Positions 1 to 9,800 of a DNA stretch of 64,000 nt are shown here, piece after piece. Every line of letters starts with the position of its first letter. Within the stretch, counting starts at the first letter, position 1. A program made the position numbers and the translations under genes. The stretch is taken from positions 6,134,621 to 6,198,620 of the forward strand of contig CM032809.1 of assembly GCA_019155185.1 (NCBI GenBank), read 5' to 3'. The notes under the pieces were generated by a model that saw only the letters and a list, made by a program, of their open reading frames with translations, was not told the origin of the DNA and did no database searches. Origin of the DNA: Beaufortia kweichowensis. Its lineage: Eukaryota > Chordata > Actinopteri > Cypriniformes > Gastromyzontidae.

Positions 1-1487
1 AAGTCTCCCATTCATTTCTCATATATAGTAGACTGTTAAACAGGCAGCTTCTTCAAGAGGTTGTCTTTTTTTGTCTTTTTTCATGCGTACATCATTATCT
101 GACTATAACACAGGCGTGTACATACAGCTCTTTCATTGACTTGACATCATTCAGACTCATGGCAGACTGCTGTAACATTCCAAAGCAATATTGAGCTTCT
201 GTTTTTGTAAGCTGGTATAGTATAAACTTTTGTGATATTTGTGATTGCTGCCAAGTAGTCAGTATTATACATTTGTAGTGTGTTTTTATTTTTCAGGGCC
301 GTCAAATTAATTTGAACTCTCATACTTAATTTAATTTAAGATTTTGGTATTATAATTGATCTATTTTTTCCCCTCAGATATTTGTTATAGGTTAAAGAAC
401 GCAACATCCTGCTGTTTACATTAAAGATTGATTCCAACTTGATTCTCAGTTTGAATCTGTCACCCTCGTGTTGTTATCTTCAGGAAAAATGCAATATATG
501 ATCATTTCGTTATTGACTGCATATACGATATGCAATACGATAACACGTTAAGTTAGCACTATTAGGATAAATTATATTGAAATATGTTTAAAAAAAATTA
601 AAATCAAATAATCAACATATGTGCTTCATATTCTTTCTTGTAAAATAAATCATTTTTACAACTTAGGACAAATTAACTACGGTAGGTTTTGGCACATGCA
701 CATTTGCAATATTTCATTCAATATTTTAATCATTTTATTGATTTCAAAAAATCTATTTTGTGAAGCCTTTATTTTTAGGTAATCGTTAAAACATGAGAAA
801 ATCCTATTGACTTTCAAAAATGGAAAATATGTGATGTAAAAAAATGTAAGAGAAATATTTTGCTTGTATTACACAATTAAATATTTTAGGCAGTGGTTTA
901 CTACCTACACACAAAAAGACCATTGCAGCATTTTGTCTTAAAAAATTGAGCTGAGGATAAGATGGGATGGCTGTCTGGATGATAGTCTGGTTGTCTGTAT
1001 CGCACTTATTTACAGTGACTCTTTCCTCTCTGATGCTTGTAGGACCTTCAACAGACTACAGTCAGTTAATTTTTTATCAGCATTTCTTATCTACTTTCAT
1101 TTCTTATCTTTGTTTCATGTATACAAACACTAAGAAAGGTCATTCCTGATCTATTAATTGTTTTGGTGTTAAAGGTATTCAGCTATGAGATGTGTCGACA
1201 GCAAACTAGTAACATAGTACTAGTAAAGGATCGAAAACAAATAATATTTTCCCTACACCATATCCACCTCTTTTATAGACCTGTTTAACATTGTTCGACC
1301 TTGCAAACCAAAGTCAAGCTAGGTGCAAAATTATTCTTAGTAAATAAATATAGGGTTGCAGATGGGCTTAATAACAGAGTTAAAGCCAAAAGCACATCCT
1401 TTACAGCTCTCAGAACTTTATCATATAAATTATATAGTATAACTTTGGATAAAAGAGTCTGCCAAATGTAACATGCAAAACGGAAGT
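1..1487. other. AT-rich intergenic DNA, no gene seen
   Basis: No exon-like reading frame with homology I recognise is present on either strand. The stretch is AT-rich and looks like decayed repeat sequence. A short motif at about 1444-1473 (TTTGGATAAAAGAGTCTGCC) resembles the tail of the tRNA-derived SINE family seen elsewhere in the window, so an old SINE tail may lie just beside the tRNA gene. Nothing else can be supported. Confidence 0.5.
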
Positions 1488-1560
1488 GGCCCGTACGGGG
1501 ATCGAACCCGCGACCTTGGCGTTATTAGCACCACGCTCTAACCAACTGAGCTAACCGGCC
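1488..1560 (-). tRNA. tRNA-Ile (anticodon AAT)
   Basis: Read on the minus strand this 73-nt stretch begins GGCCGGTTAGCTCAGTTGG (acceptor stem, D arm and A box), carries the anticodon loop CTAATAA (anticodon AAT, read as inosine-AU, isoleucine), and has the T arm GGGTTCGATCCCC (B box), ending ACGGGCC. It matches the vertebrate tRNA-Ile-AAT sequence as I remember it. CCA is not encoded, as expected for a nuclear gene. No intron is visible. It stands alone between AT-rich flanks. An intact A box, B box and anticodon arm argue for a functional pol III gene rather than a SINE head. Confidence 0.93.
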
Positions 1561-1784
1561 GTGCGTGTGCGTCACAGTAACTTTCCGGGGCTCTAACATG
1601 GCTACGCTCTCTGCGTATAATAATAAAGTCATAAAACACAAAAAAAAAATAAATGAACCATTGTGACAGAATAAATCCGTACCATAATCATACATATTGG
1701 AGAATTACGATTGCATTTCATTGCTAATGTGTTTTTTTTATTATTGAACAGAGAAACACATTCTATACAGTTACAACAATACAG

Positions 1785-2345
1785 AAATTTCAAATGTTAG
1801 GGGGATATAAAAAAATTATAGGAATACATTAAAAAGTGCACATGCTTGCATTCTAATAGCTTTTTGTTTCTTCAAGGGCAATAGATTCAATATAATATTT
1901 CACTTCATTTTAAATGCTATAAAGCATGTTTTTTACCTGAAAATTTACATTTATGGATATTAATTAAAATGAATTAAATTAAAAAACTAATAAAATAAGT
2001 GCAAGTCTGTTTATCTTTGGAGTTTACAATAATGCCTAAAAGAACATCTTTCCACTGTAAAATAAAAATTTTTATACAACAATAAAGTCAAGTACGTTTT
2101 GCCAAAAAAAAAGATACATAAGGGCAGTGCCAAAATAAATGAACAGCTGTCTCCGGCTTCTGCTTGCAAAAGCTACAGCTTACATCTATATCTTTTTTAA
2201 ATTGAATTCAATAATGTGTAGCAAGGTATATTTTGTGGAGAAGCTTAAAAGACACATCTTTAACCTTGTTTGTTAAGAGATACCGGTTAGGCAGAAGCCA
2301 GACTTATCATTCATCATTAAATCTATACAAGACAGATTACATATT
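1785..2345 (-). mobile_element. Decayed L1-clade LINE, ORF2 3' end (copy 1)
   Basis: Minus-strand translation, with several frameshifts and stops, gives the C-terminal part of a fish L1-type ORF2. A helical block reads like KVKDVSFKLLHKIY, a cysteine-rich segment reads like CSFCKQKPETAVHLFWHC (the conserved C-x2-C/H-x3-C end region of L1 ORF2), and a final stretch near 1800-1860 resembles the usual ALFNVF terminus. A second fragment of the same family and strand lies immediately upstream (2471-3260), separated by a palindrome. It is a dead fragment without coding capacity. The family call comes from remembered protein signatures, not a database search. Confidence 0.6.
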
Positions 2346-2371
2346 CACATGTTCATATCATATTAACATTA

Positions 2372-2470
2372 GCTGCCAAAGGAAAAAAAATGTTTACATA
2401 AATTTCAGAGCATTACACAAAACGTGTAATGCTCTGAAATTTATGTAAACATTTTTTTTCCTTTGGCAGC
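2372..2470. repeat. Perfect 47-bp inverted repeat with 5-nt loop
   Basis: Positions 2372-2418 and 2424-2470 are exact reverse complements over all 47 bases, including the A8/T8 run, and are separated by AAAAC. The arms begin GCTGCCAAAGG and end CATTACAC. No target-site duplication is obvious. The palindrome sits between two minus-strand L1 fragments, and the sequence of one arm continues the end of the upstream L1 copy. Twin-priming inversion at L1 insertion, a small foldback element, or a read or assembly foldback artefact are all possible. Zero divergence implies a recent origin. Confidence 0.95.
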
Positions 2471-3260
2471 TTTCCTGTTTTTCCATTGCTTTTTTGTTTT
2501 TGTTTTGTTCCAAAAGATTTACATATAATTTGAAGTCATTTATAAAATGTGAAAAATTTGGTTTACATTGAGCCCACTTCTTATGTATATGGTATTTTCC
2601 TAATAAAATAAGCAAATGTATAATATGTAGTTCTTTACATTTCAAGTTTTAATTTTTTGTATAAAAAAGTACATCAAATATACAAATTTCTATCATACAA
2701 TCAAATTTTCTATTAATACAGAATTCTAAATCTTTCCAAAATAATCTTGTATAAATACAACGAAAAACAAATGCAAAATAGTTTCTTGTTCTTGTCCACA
2801 AAATTCACAGGTATAGTAAATATTAAGCTTAAATCTTTCCAAAACATGCTTAGCAGGATAAATTCTATGAAGTATTTTATAAGAGACTTCCTAATTTTGT
2901 TATTGATACAGAACTTATTTAAAAGTTTCTATGCTTTAACCCAAGAGATATTACCAAATAAAGAAGACCAGAAAAATCTTGCAGCAGGAAAAGATACAGA
3001 ACAACGAGCATTTCTTATAACCTTGTTGCTACACTGTTGTTTTAGAACATCAACATTAGCAATGAAAATATTCTGACAAGGATTATCCATGTTGATTTCC
3101 ACTGAACTAGAATTCTTTAAAAGTAATGTTTCTTTGGGATCGCATCAAGAACAATAGCAAACTCTCTTGGTTTAACTGGAAATTGAAATTTTTGGAGAAA
3201 TTCAGTATATGACAACAAATACCCATGAGAATTAAGCAACTGTCTTGTCATTGACACTAT
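2471..3260 (-). mobile_element. Decayed L1-clade LINE, ORF2 3' end (copy 2)
   Basis: On the minus strand, broken frames read like the C-terminal third of fish L1 ORF2. A helical block resembles NKFCINNKIRK followed by KILHRIYPAK, a cysteine cluster resembles CEFCGQEQETILHLFF, and an end block reads LLGKYHIHKKWAQCKPNF and then NLLEQNKNKKAMEK. Frameshifts and stops occur throughout and the 5' part is missing, as expected of a truncated, dead insertion. It covers the same ORF2 region as the fragment at 1785-2345, so these are two separate insertions, or a duplicated one, in the same orientation. Confidence 0.65.
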
Positions 3261-4082
3261 GGGCACATCAACATTTACCTGAATGACGTCATGTGTGAGC
3301 AGTATAAAGGTGCAGGATGCATGATTTATTACACCTCCCCAGGATGCTTGTGTTTAAGTGAGGGAGAAACATTCATTAACTCCATATTTTTAGGCAGAAC
3401 ATGATTTTTTTTCACTTACCTACTATATTTACATTTAGGCATTTAGCTGACTTACTATATGTACTATATACATTACACGCCTCCCTCCTTTGTTGCATTG
3501 AAGCAACTGTTCTTCTCAAAAATGTCTCTAAATTACAAACTTGTCCTGTAATGAAAGCATCATTGTTAATAAGATGCAAAGCAGGTCTTACTTCATAAAT
3601 CTTCACTTCATAAATCTACGTGAAAATGGCCTCATAAATCTTGATATGTCTAAAAATATTAGTTATTAATAGTTTCTTAAAGAGCATCATACATGATAAA
3701 CAACAAAAACTTGTTAGTGAATCTCTTTTAAACAGTATTCCTTACAGTCAATACTGACCTTTTGTTTTAAAGTCTTTTTCACTTCAGATGTCTGTTATGT
3801 GCTGAAGCTCAAAGCATTGGTCCAAAACCCTTCTTCAAAGTCAAACAGCTCAAGGAAGGATGAAGAATAATCTGTGTGAGGAGAAAAGACAGATCTAACA
3901 GACTAGTGAGGAGAAATAATTGACTTTCCCAGTTCTGTGGCTTTTCCATAAGGGCCACACATTCCCTCTGTAGTGTTCCTTCTTATTTTACAGTAGCCTA
4001 CTTAGTGTGAACACTAAAACCAGGACTCATAGTGCTGATTTATACACGGATACTACAAAATAAAAATCTAATAATAATCCAT
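3261..4082. other. Intergenic DNA with SINE-tail remnant
   Basis: No gene is recognised. Around 3428-3452 the string TTTACATTTAGGCATTTAGC looks like the reverse of the SINE tail found elsewhere in the window. The rest is AT-rich and featureless to the eye. Confidence 0.4.
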
Positions 4083-4306
4083 TTCTTGGGTATTATTGCT
4101 TCTGGTTGGTGCATTTCAATTCATGGAAATCCTATAAAAAGTATGTTGCCTCTTACATTTTTTTGATGTCTCTATCAACAGGGTTTAGTAAAATATAAAC
4201 AGAGGGTTCAATGTTATTGGAAATAAACACTTTCTCTGAGAATTTCAAGTTTTGACTGAAAATGTCACATCCATAACGTTGTAATTGCCCAAGTGCATTT
4301 TTTCCT
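4083..4306 (+). repeat. Unclassified dispersed repeat, copy A
   Basis: This stretch and 21167-21460 are diverged copies of one sequence. Both contain TTGGGTATTATTGCTTCTGG, then a 'tgcatttcaattcatggaaatcct'-type block, 'tctatcaacagg', 'gagaattt' and TTTTGACTGAAAATGT in the same order, with indels between. No terminal inverted repeat or coding capacity is visible. I cannot name the family. Copy A is followed within about 10 bp by the TTAA-flanked foldback element at 4315. Confidence 0.7.
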
Positions 4307-4314
4307 TTCTTGTA

Positions 4315-4636
4315 TTAAAGGGATAGTTCACCCAAAAATAAAAATGATTTTATTATTTATTCACCCTCATGTCATGTCAAACCTGTATGACTTTCTTGCT
4401 TCAGCAGAACACAGAAGAAGATATTTTGTAAAACGCTGGTTACTGGCACTCATTCACTTTCATAGTATGGACAAGGAATGGAGGTCAATGAAAGTCAATG
4501 AGTGCCAGTAACCAGCGTTTTGCAAAATATCTTCTTTTGTGTTCAACAAAAGAAAGAATCATATACAGGGTTTGAATGACATAAGGGTTAAAAAATTATG
4601 ACTTAATTTTTGTTTTTGGGTGACCTATGCCTTTAA
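4315..4636. mobile_element. TTAA-flanked foldback MITE (AAAGGGATAGTTCACCC family), copy 1
   Basis: The left end TTAAAGGGATAGTTCACCC is mirrored by GGGTGACCTATGCCTTTAA at the right end. Both ends carry TTAA, which fits a TTAA target duplication. Inside is a further long inverted segment: about 4431-4461 (CGCTGGTTACTGGCACTCATT) pairs with about 4495-4524. No coding capacity is present. The same ends occur at 41064 and 61351 in this window, and I recognise the sequence as a very common repeat of cyprinid genomes. TTAA targeting would suggest piggyBac-like mobilisation, which is inference. Confidence 0.85.
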
Positions 4637-5692
4637 GCCAGAGCTCGTTCACGGTGCTGGTGACTTATTTTTATTCTAGTCATATGATGTCACTTGTTTT
4701 TATTCTGTTGTGGCTGTTGGCTTTTCTCTCTCCTGTGGACCTACAATGCAACACCATACAATAGTAACAGCAGGGGACAGAACAAAGCCTCGCTATATTT
4801 AACTCAGCAGAAATTGCAGCATCGGGCTATAAATGTGTAGGCTGTAGCACGACTTGCTGTGACTATGAATTCAGCTCAAAGATGTGTGAGAAAGATCCAG
4901 CTCACTGGAGGTCAGAGCTGTGGATGTGCTGGGAAAGTTAATGATAATCAAAGGTCTAGAGACAGCTGTAGCTTCAGGGCACATCCAAGGGGGCCGAAGA
5001 CCATGAAAAATGTGCAGTTTGAAAAAATCAATTTAAAGGATCTCAGTTCCTGAAGGGTTCGCAGGTGTTTATTACACGCGGAATAAACCAGAGGCCTTTG
5101 AGGCTTATAAAAGAGGATCGTTCTCCTCCACCAAGAAAAGGATGAATGGCTCTGTGAATACAAATTTGGCAGAATTCACTTCAACGTTTGGAGGATACTG
5201 CCATCTAGTGGTCATAGTAGGTACCTCTGGATGAGATGTATAGACACCTGAGCAACATATGGTCACAAATATATGAAGTAGGGTCTAAAGTGTAAGACAA
5301 CACAAAAAAACAGAAATTAAATAAATAAAATGATTGTCACTTCAAATGCATAATATCACTAAAGAAAAGCGACATACCGAATACAATCTGAAAGATCAGA
5401 CACTTCCCAAACCAACTGTACATCCAATACGTCTTAATTTAAAGTCTCAAAAATGTAACACATGCATTAGAAATTCAACAATACCATTTATTCAAAAGTT
5501 AATTACATCTTTTCCACATTTACATTTGTTCTTTCATAGATTTTCTACAGCAGCGAATCAAAAAGCAATGACATACAAATTATCTACAAATCATTATTCA
5601 GTGGGTGCCAATTCTTGATACAATCACCCAATTATTAACATTTACTCATTCCCTAAAAGAAATGCTGAAAACCACAAAGTTTCACATTTAAT
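4637..5692. other. Intergenic DNA 3' of pex1 with CTCF-like motif
   Basis: No exon is recognised. Short open frames at 4859-5053 and 5334-5618 show no protein family I know. At 5198-5211 the string CTGCCATCTAGTGG is the exact reverse complement of the CTCF core CCASYAGRKGGCAG. That is a motif match only, with no occupancy evidence. Confidence 0.4.
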
Positions 5693-6797
5693 GCTCAAAA
5701 GTTAGGGATTAGTACGCTTTTTAATGTTTTTTAAAGTTGTGATTTTAAAGTTTCTTATGCTCATCAAGGCTGTGTTCATTTGATCAAAAATACAGAAAAT
5801 ATTATTACGATGTAAAACAATGTTTTTCTATATTAATATACATCAAAATTTAATTTATATCTGTAATTAAAGTTGAATTTTCAGAATCATTACTCCAGTC
5901 TTCAGTGTCACATGATCCTTCAAAAATCATTGTAATATTCTGTTTATTATCAGTTTTGGAACTTGTGACACTTTTTTCAGGATTCTTTGATCAATAAAAG
6001 CATTTATTTAAAATAGAAAGGTTTTCTAACAATATACACTAATATTCAAAAGTTTGGGATTAGTACGCTTTTTAATGTTTTTTAAAGTTTCTTTTGATCA
6101 CAAATACAGAAAATATTATTACGATGTAAAACAATGTTTTTCTATATTAATATACATCAAAATTTAATTTATATCTGTAATTAAAGTTGAATTTTCAGAA
6201 TCATTACTCCAGTCTTCAGTGTCACATGATCCTTCAAAAATCATTGTAATATTCTGTTTATTATCAGTGCTTTTTTGGAACCTGTGACACTTTTTTCAGG
6301 ATTCTTTGATCAATAAAAGCATTTATTTAAAATAGAAAGGTTTTCTAACAATATACACTAATATTCAAAAGTTTGGGGTCAGTACACTTTTATTCTTTCT
6401 TTTTTTAAATTAATTAATACTTTTATTTATCAAGGATGTGTTAAGTCATCTTGTTATTCATCAAAGAATCCTAAAAAAAGGGAATCACAGGTTCAAATAA
6501 AATATTTGGCAGCACACCTGTTTCCAACATTAATAATACTAGAAAAAATCAGAATGATTTCTGAAGAATCATGTGACACTTAAGACTGGAGTGACAGCTG
6601 ATGAAAATTCAGCATTGCATCACAGAAATAAATTATATTTTGAAGTATATTAATATTAAAAACATTATTTTATATTGTAATAACACTTTGCAATATAACT
6701 GTTTTTTTATCAAATAAATGCAGCCTTGATGAGCGTAAAAGACTTCTTTAAAAACATTAAAAGTGTTACTGATCTCAAACGTTTGAGCGGCAGTGTA
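5693..6797. mobile_element. Cyprinid 'TTCAAAAGTTTGGGGTCAGTA' DNA-element cluster with tandem duplication
   Basis: Three units lie end to end. Units at about 5693-6047 and 6048-6361 are near-identical direct copies; unit 1 has an extra 'tgattttaaagtttcttatgctcatcaaggctgtg'-type insert that unit 2 lacks. Both share blocks such as GATGTAAAACAATGTTTTTC and TCCAGTCTTCAGTGTCACAT. From about 6362 the start of another unit runs into an inverted copy ending CAAACGTTTGAGCGGCAGTG at 6797, which mirrors the family's left end. I recognise this as an abundant non-autonomous DNA element of cyprinids (hAT-like by general look, not proven). Its right end lies 20 bp past the conserved pex1 stop. Confidence 0.8.
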
Positions 6798-6816
6798 TGT
6801 ACTGTAAACTCTCTCA

Positions 6817-6888
6817 TTAGGCCAACGTTACCCTCTGACCTGCTTTTAATGAAGCAGTACCTTCCTTTGAAGCCCAAAAGACTCATAT
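6817..6888 (-). other. pex1: pex1 last exon with apparent frameshift before conserved C terminus
   Basis: After acceptor TATGCAG the exon reads YESFGLQRK and stops at 6846-6848 in the inherited frame. The frame offset by one encodes EGTASLKAGQRVTLA and a stop at 6817-6819. That tail aligns with human PEX1, which ends in a GQKVTLA-type tail after the conserved YESF. The switch must fall between YESF and EGT, next to TTTT and GGG runs. A single lost base (or two gained) explains it. It may be a homopolymer sequencing error, or a true allele with an altered C terminus; the AAA domains are upstream and unaffected. Confidence 0.75.
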
Positions 6889-9800
6889 CTGCATAAAGGA
6901 AACAGAAAACGAACACAATTACGGAAATCGGCAATGCATTACCTTGATATACTTCACATGATTTCTACAAGCAAGTCAAAACATGTCGATATATAGAGTG
7001 TGAAATATGTGCGCTCACAGTTCAGTGTATCTCCTCCAGTCTTCTCTGCTGACAGATGCTCTTGTGTTAGCCAGAGCTGAGGTCAGGTGAGACTGGCATA
7101 TGACACAGCCAGCTTTACTGGGACCAGTCTGCACCACTGATGAGTCATCCTATCAACACAGCAGAGCCGCAGATACCAACAGTGAATCCATTGTAGGTTG
7201 ATACAGGATTTTCACAATATCAAAATGTTACTAATCTTTAGCAATACCAGTGAAATTGCATTTTACATTCACATTTATATGCAATTGGCAGACACATTTT
7301 TTTCAGAATGACTTGCATCTGTTTTTTATAAATACGTGGGGATACAACCTTTGCCTTATTGGGGCAAATGATATGATTTATCAGTAATATTACTGCAAAA
7401 ATTATTTTGCTATAGACCATTTCACAATATATAAACAGCTCTGGTCCAGACGCACTTCCTGTCCTGTTTTTTAACACTACACTAATGTCAGAACAAAATA
7501 CAACTAACAGAAAGAACATTTACAATGAAATCAAAATGTTTAACGAACATCTTAATGTGAAGATGTGAAATATAAAATACTGTAACAGGAAGTGCTTCTG
7601 GACCAGTGTTGTTTACATCTTGTGAAATGGTCTATTAAACACACTTTTTTATCAACAAAATATGAACCAGTTAAACAACCAGGTAAACATTGCTTTTTCT
7701 ATTGGTCGTTTTTTTATTTTAATTTTAATATTGATTCAGTTTCAATATTGACCCATAATTTTTTGACATTGCTATCCAAGAAAAGATGAAAGAAATAACT
7801 CACTATATTTTTGGTAACTATTCTTCACAGCATTGACCTCTGCTCGCAGGCGCTCTGACTGCTCATGGGTCAGTTCCTGAAAGCCGTCCTGCAGACGGGA
7901 CATGAACGCTGAAGCATGACAAGAGCTTCCGTCCCTCACAGACGCACCTGTCAGATCAGGACCAGTAGAATTGGGCCCAGACATACACTGAGAATTCTGC
8001 GAGGAAAATAAACAGTGTCTCTCAAATAAATCTTGGTATTATTTTATCATTTACATTACAGCATTTATATTTATATGACTTTATATTAACAATTTATTAT
8101 ATGTCCATTTGTACATTTACAGTCTTACCGCTTCAGACAGAGAATTGTTGTCTGGTCCAGACTCAAAGGAGCTACCAAAGTAAAGGCGCCAGATGTTGTG
8201 ACGTGGATCCTCGGGTGGGAACTCGCCGGGGTCCAGCAGAACCATCGAGTGTTCCAGCCCTGTGTCTCCCTCCCCGGCAGAGTCATCTGACCCACTGCTG
8301 TGGTTCAGGAAGATCAGGGAGGAGAGGCTGACATCACTGTCTGACCCCGATCCCAGATCCTGTAAAACACATAATTTAAGCTTCAGATACAAGTCTGTAA
8401 CTTTTGAGATGTTACTGCAATCATGTCTCTGTATTTACTGTTTGTGAAACCATTTCTACATGTACAGTGTATGTGTGAGATGATGTTTTACACACATGCA
8501 AGAGGTTGGACCCCAGACTGCTGTGGATTGCCTCAAGCTGAGCGTTATAGAGAAGAGCTTTCAGATCAGCTCCAGTGAACAGTTCTGTTGCCACAGCAAT
8601 CTGCGCCAAGTCCACATCAGCAGCCAATGGCACGGAGCGAGTCAAAGCCTTCAGGATCTCCAGCCGTGCCTCCTGAACGACAAACATGACTCGGTTAATT
8701 GACTTTGCAGTTGGGTTTGATGTAAAGTTAAAGTTATCCTAGTCAGAACTCTGACCCGATCTGGAGGAGGGCAGTAGAGAGACTTGTCCAGCCGCCCGGG
8801 TCTCAGGAGAGCAGGATCAATCAGATCAGGACGACTGGTGGCTGCCAACACATACACCCCTAAAAAAATAAAAGCATGAGATATATCAACATTACTATCA
8901 ATATCTAGTCTATGGACCCAGGCATGAATGTTTGATGTTCAGCTCCTGGTGTACCTGTCAGCCCCTCGACTCCGTCCATCTGTGTGAGCAGCTGATTGAC
9001 CACGCGGTCAGTGACTCCTGTGTTGTCGTGACCTCTTCGAGGGGCCAGAGAATCAAACTCATCAAAGAACAGTATGCAGGGCTTAGCTGCTTGAGCCCTA
9101 CACCAATACAAACACACATTCAGTCAAAAAAACTGGATATACGTCTGACTTAAAAAAGGTTTCGTGAAACGGACCTTTGAAACACATCCCTAACCGCCTG
9201 CTCACTGGCTCCAATGTACTTGCTGAGAAGTTCAGGGCCCTGTAGAAACAGACAAAACATCACAGTCATTTATTTCTGATTGGTATCAGTACACACACAT
9301 GTTGGGTTTCCATGTTTTATTGGGACTTTCCATAGACTTTAACACTAGGGGTGGGAATCTTTAGGTACTACGCGATCCGATTCGATTCTGGGACTCACGA
9401 TCCGATTCCAAAACGATTCTTCATATAATTTTTGCAAATATGATAAATTTGCATTTTAAATAAATAAATAGTTTTTATGCTTTTTGTTTATAGTTAGAAT
9501 CTCTTTGACAGTATTCCCATCTTGAAGTTTAATTTTATTGCTTTTATTTTAACAAAGTTATATTCAGGATGAACAAGTTCTGACATAGAATCGATTCTGA
9601 ATCTTTGAGAATCGATTCAGAATCGTTAGAGAAAGAATCCCGATGCATCGATTTTTTCTCCCACCCCTATTTAACACTGTCAAAACTATATATTGTAACC
9701 CTCACCCTACCCTTAAACATAACCCTCGCACAAACATTTATTAAAAATAATAATCATTTAATATGATTTATAAGCCGTTTTCTCAAGGGGACCAAAAAAG

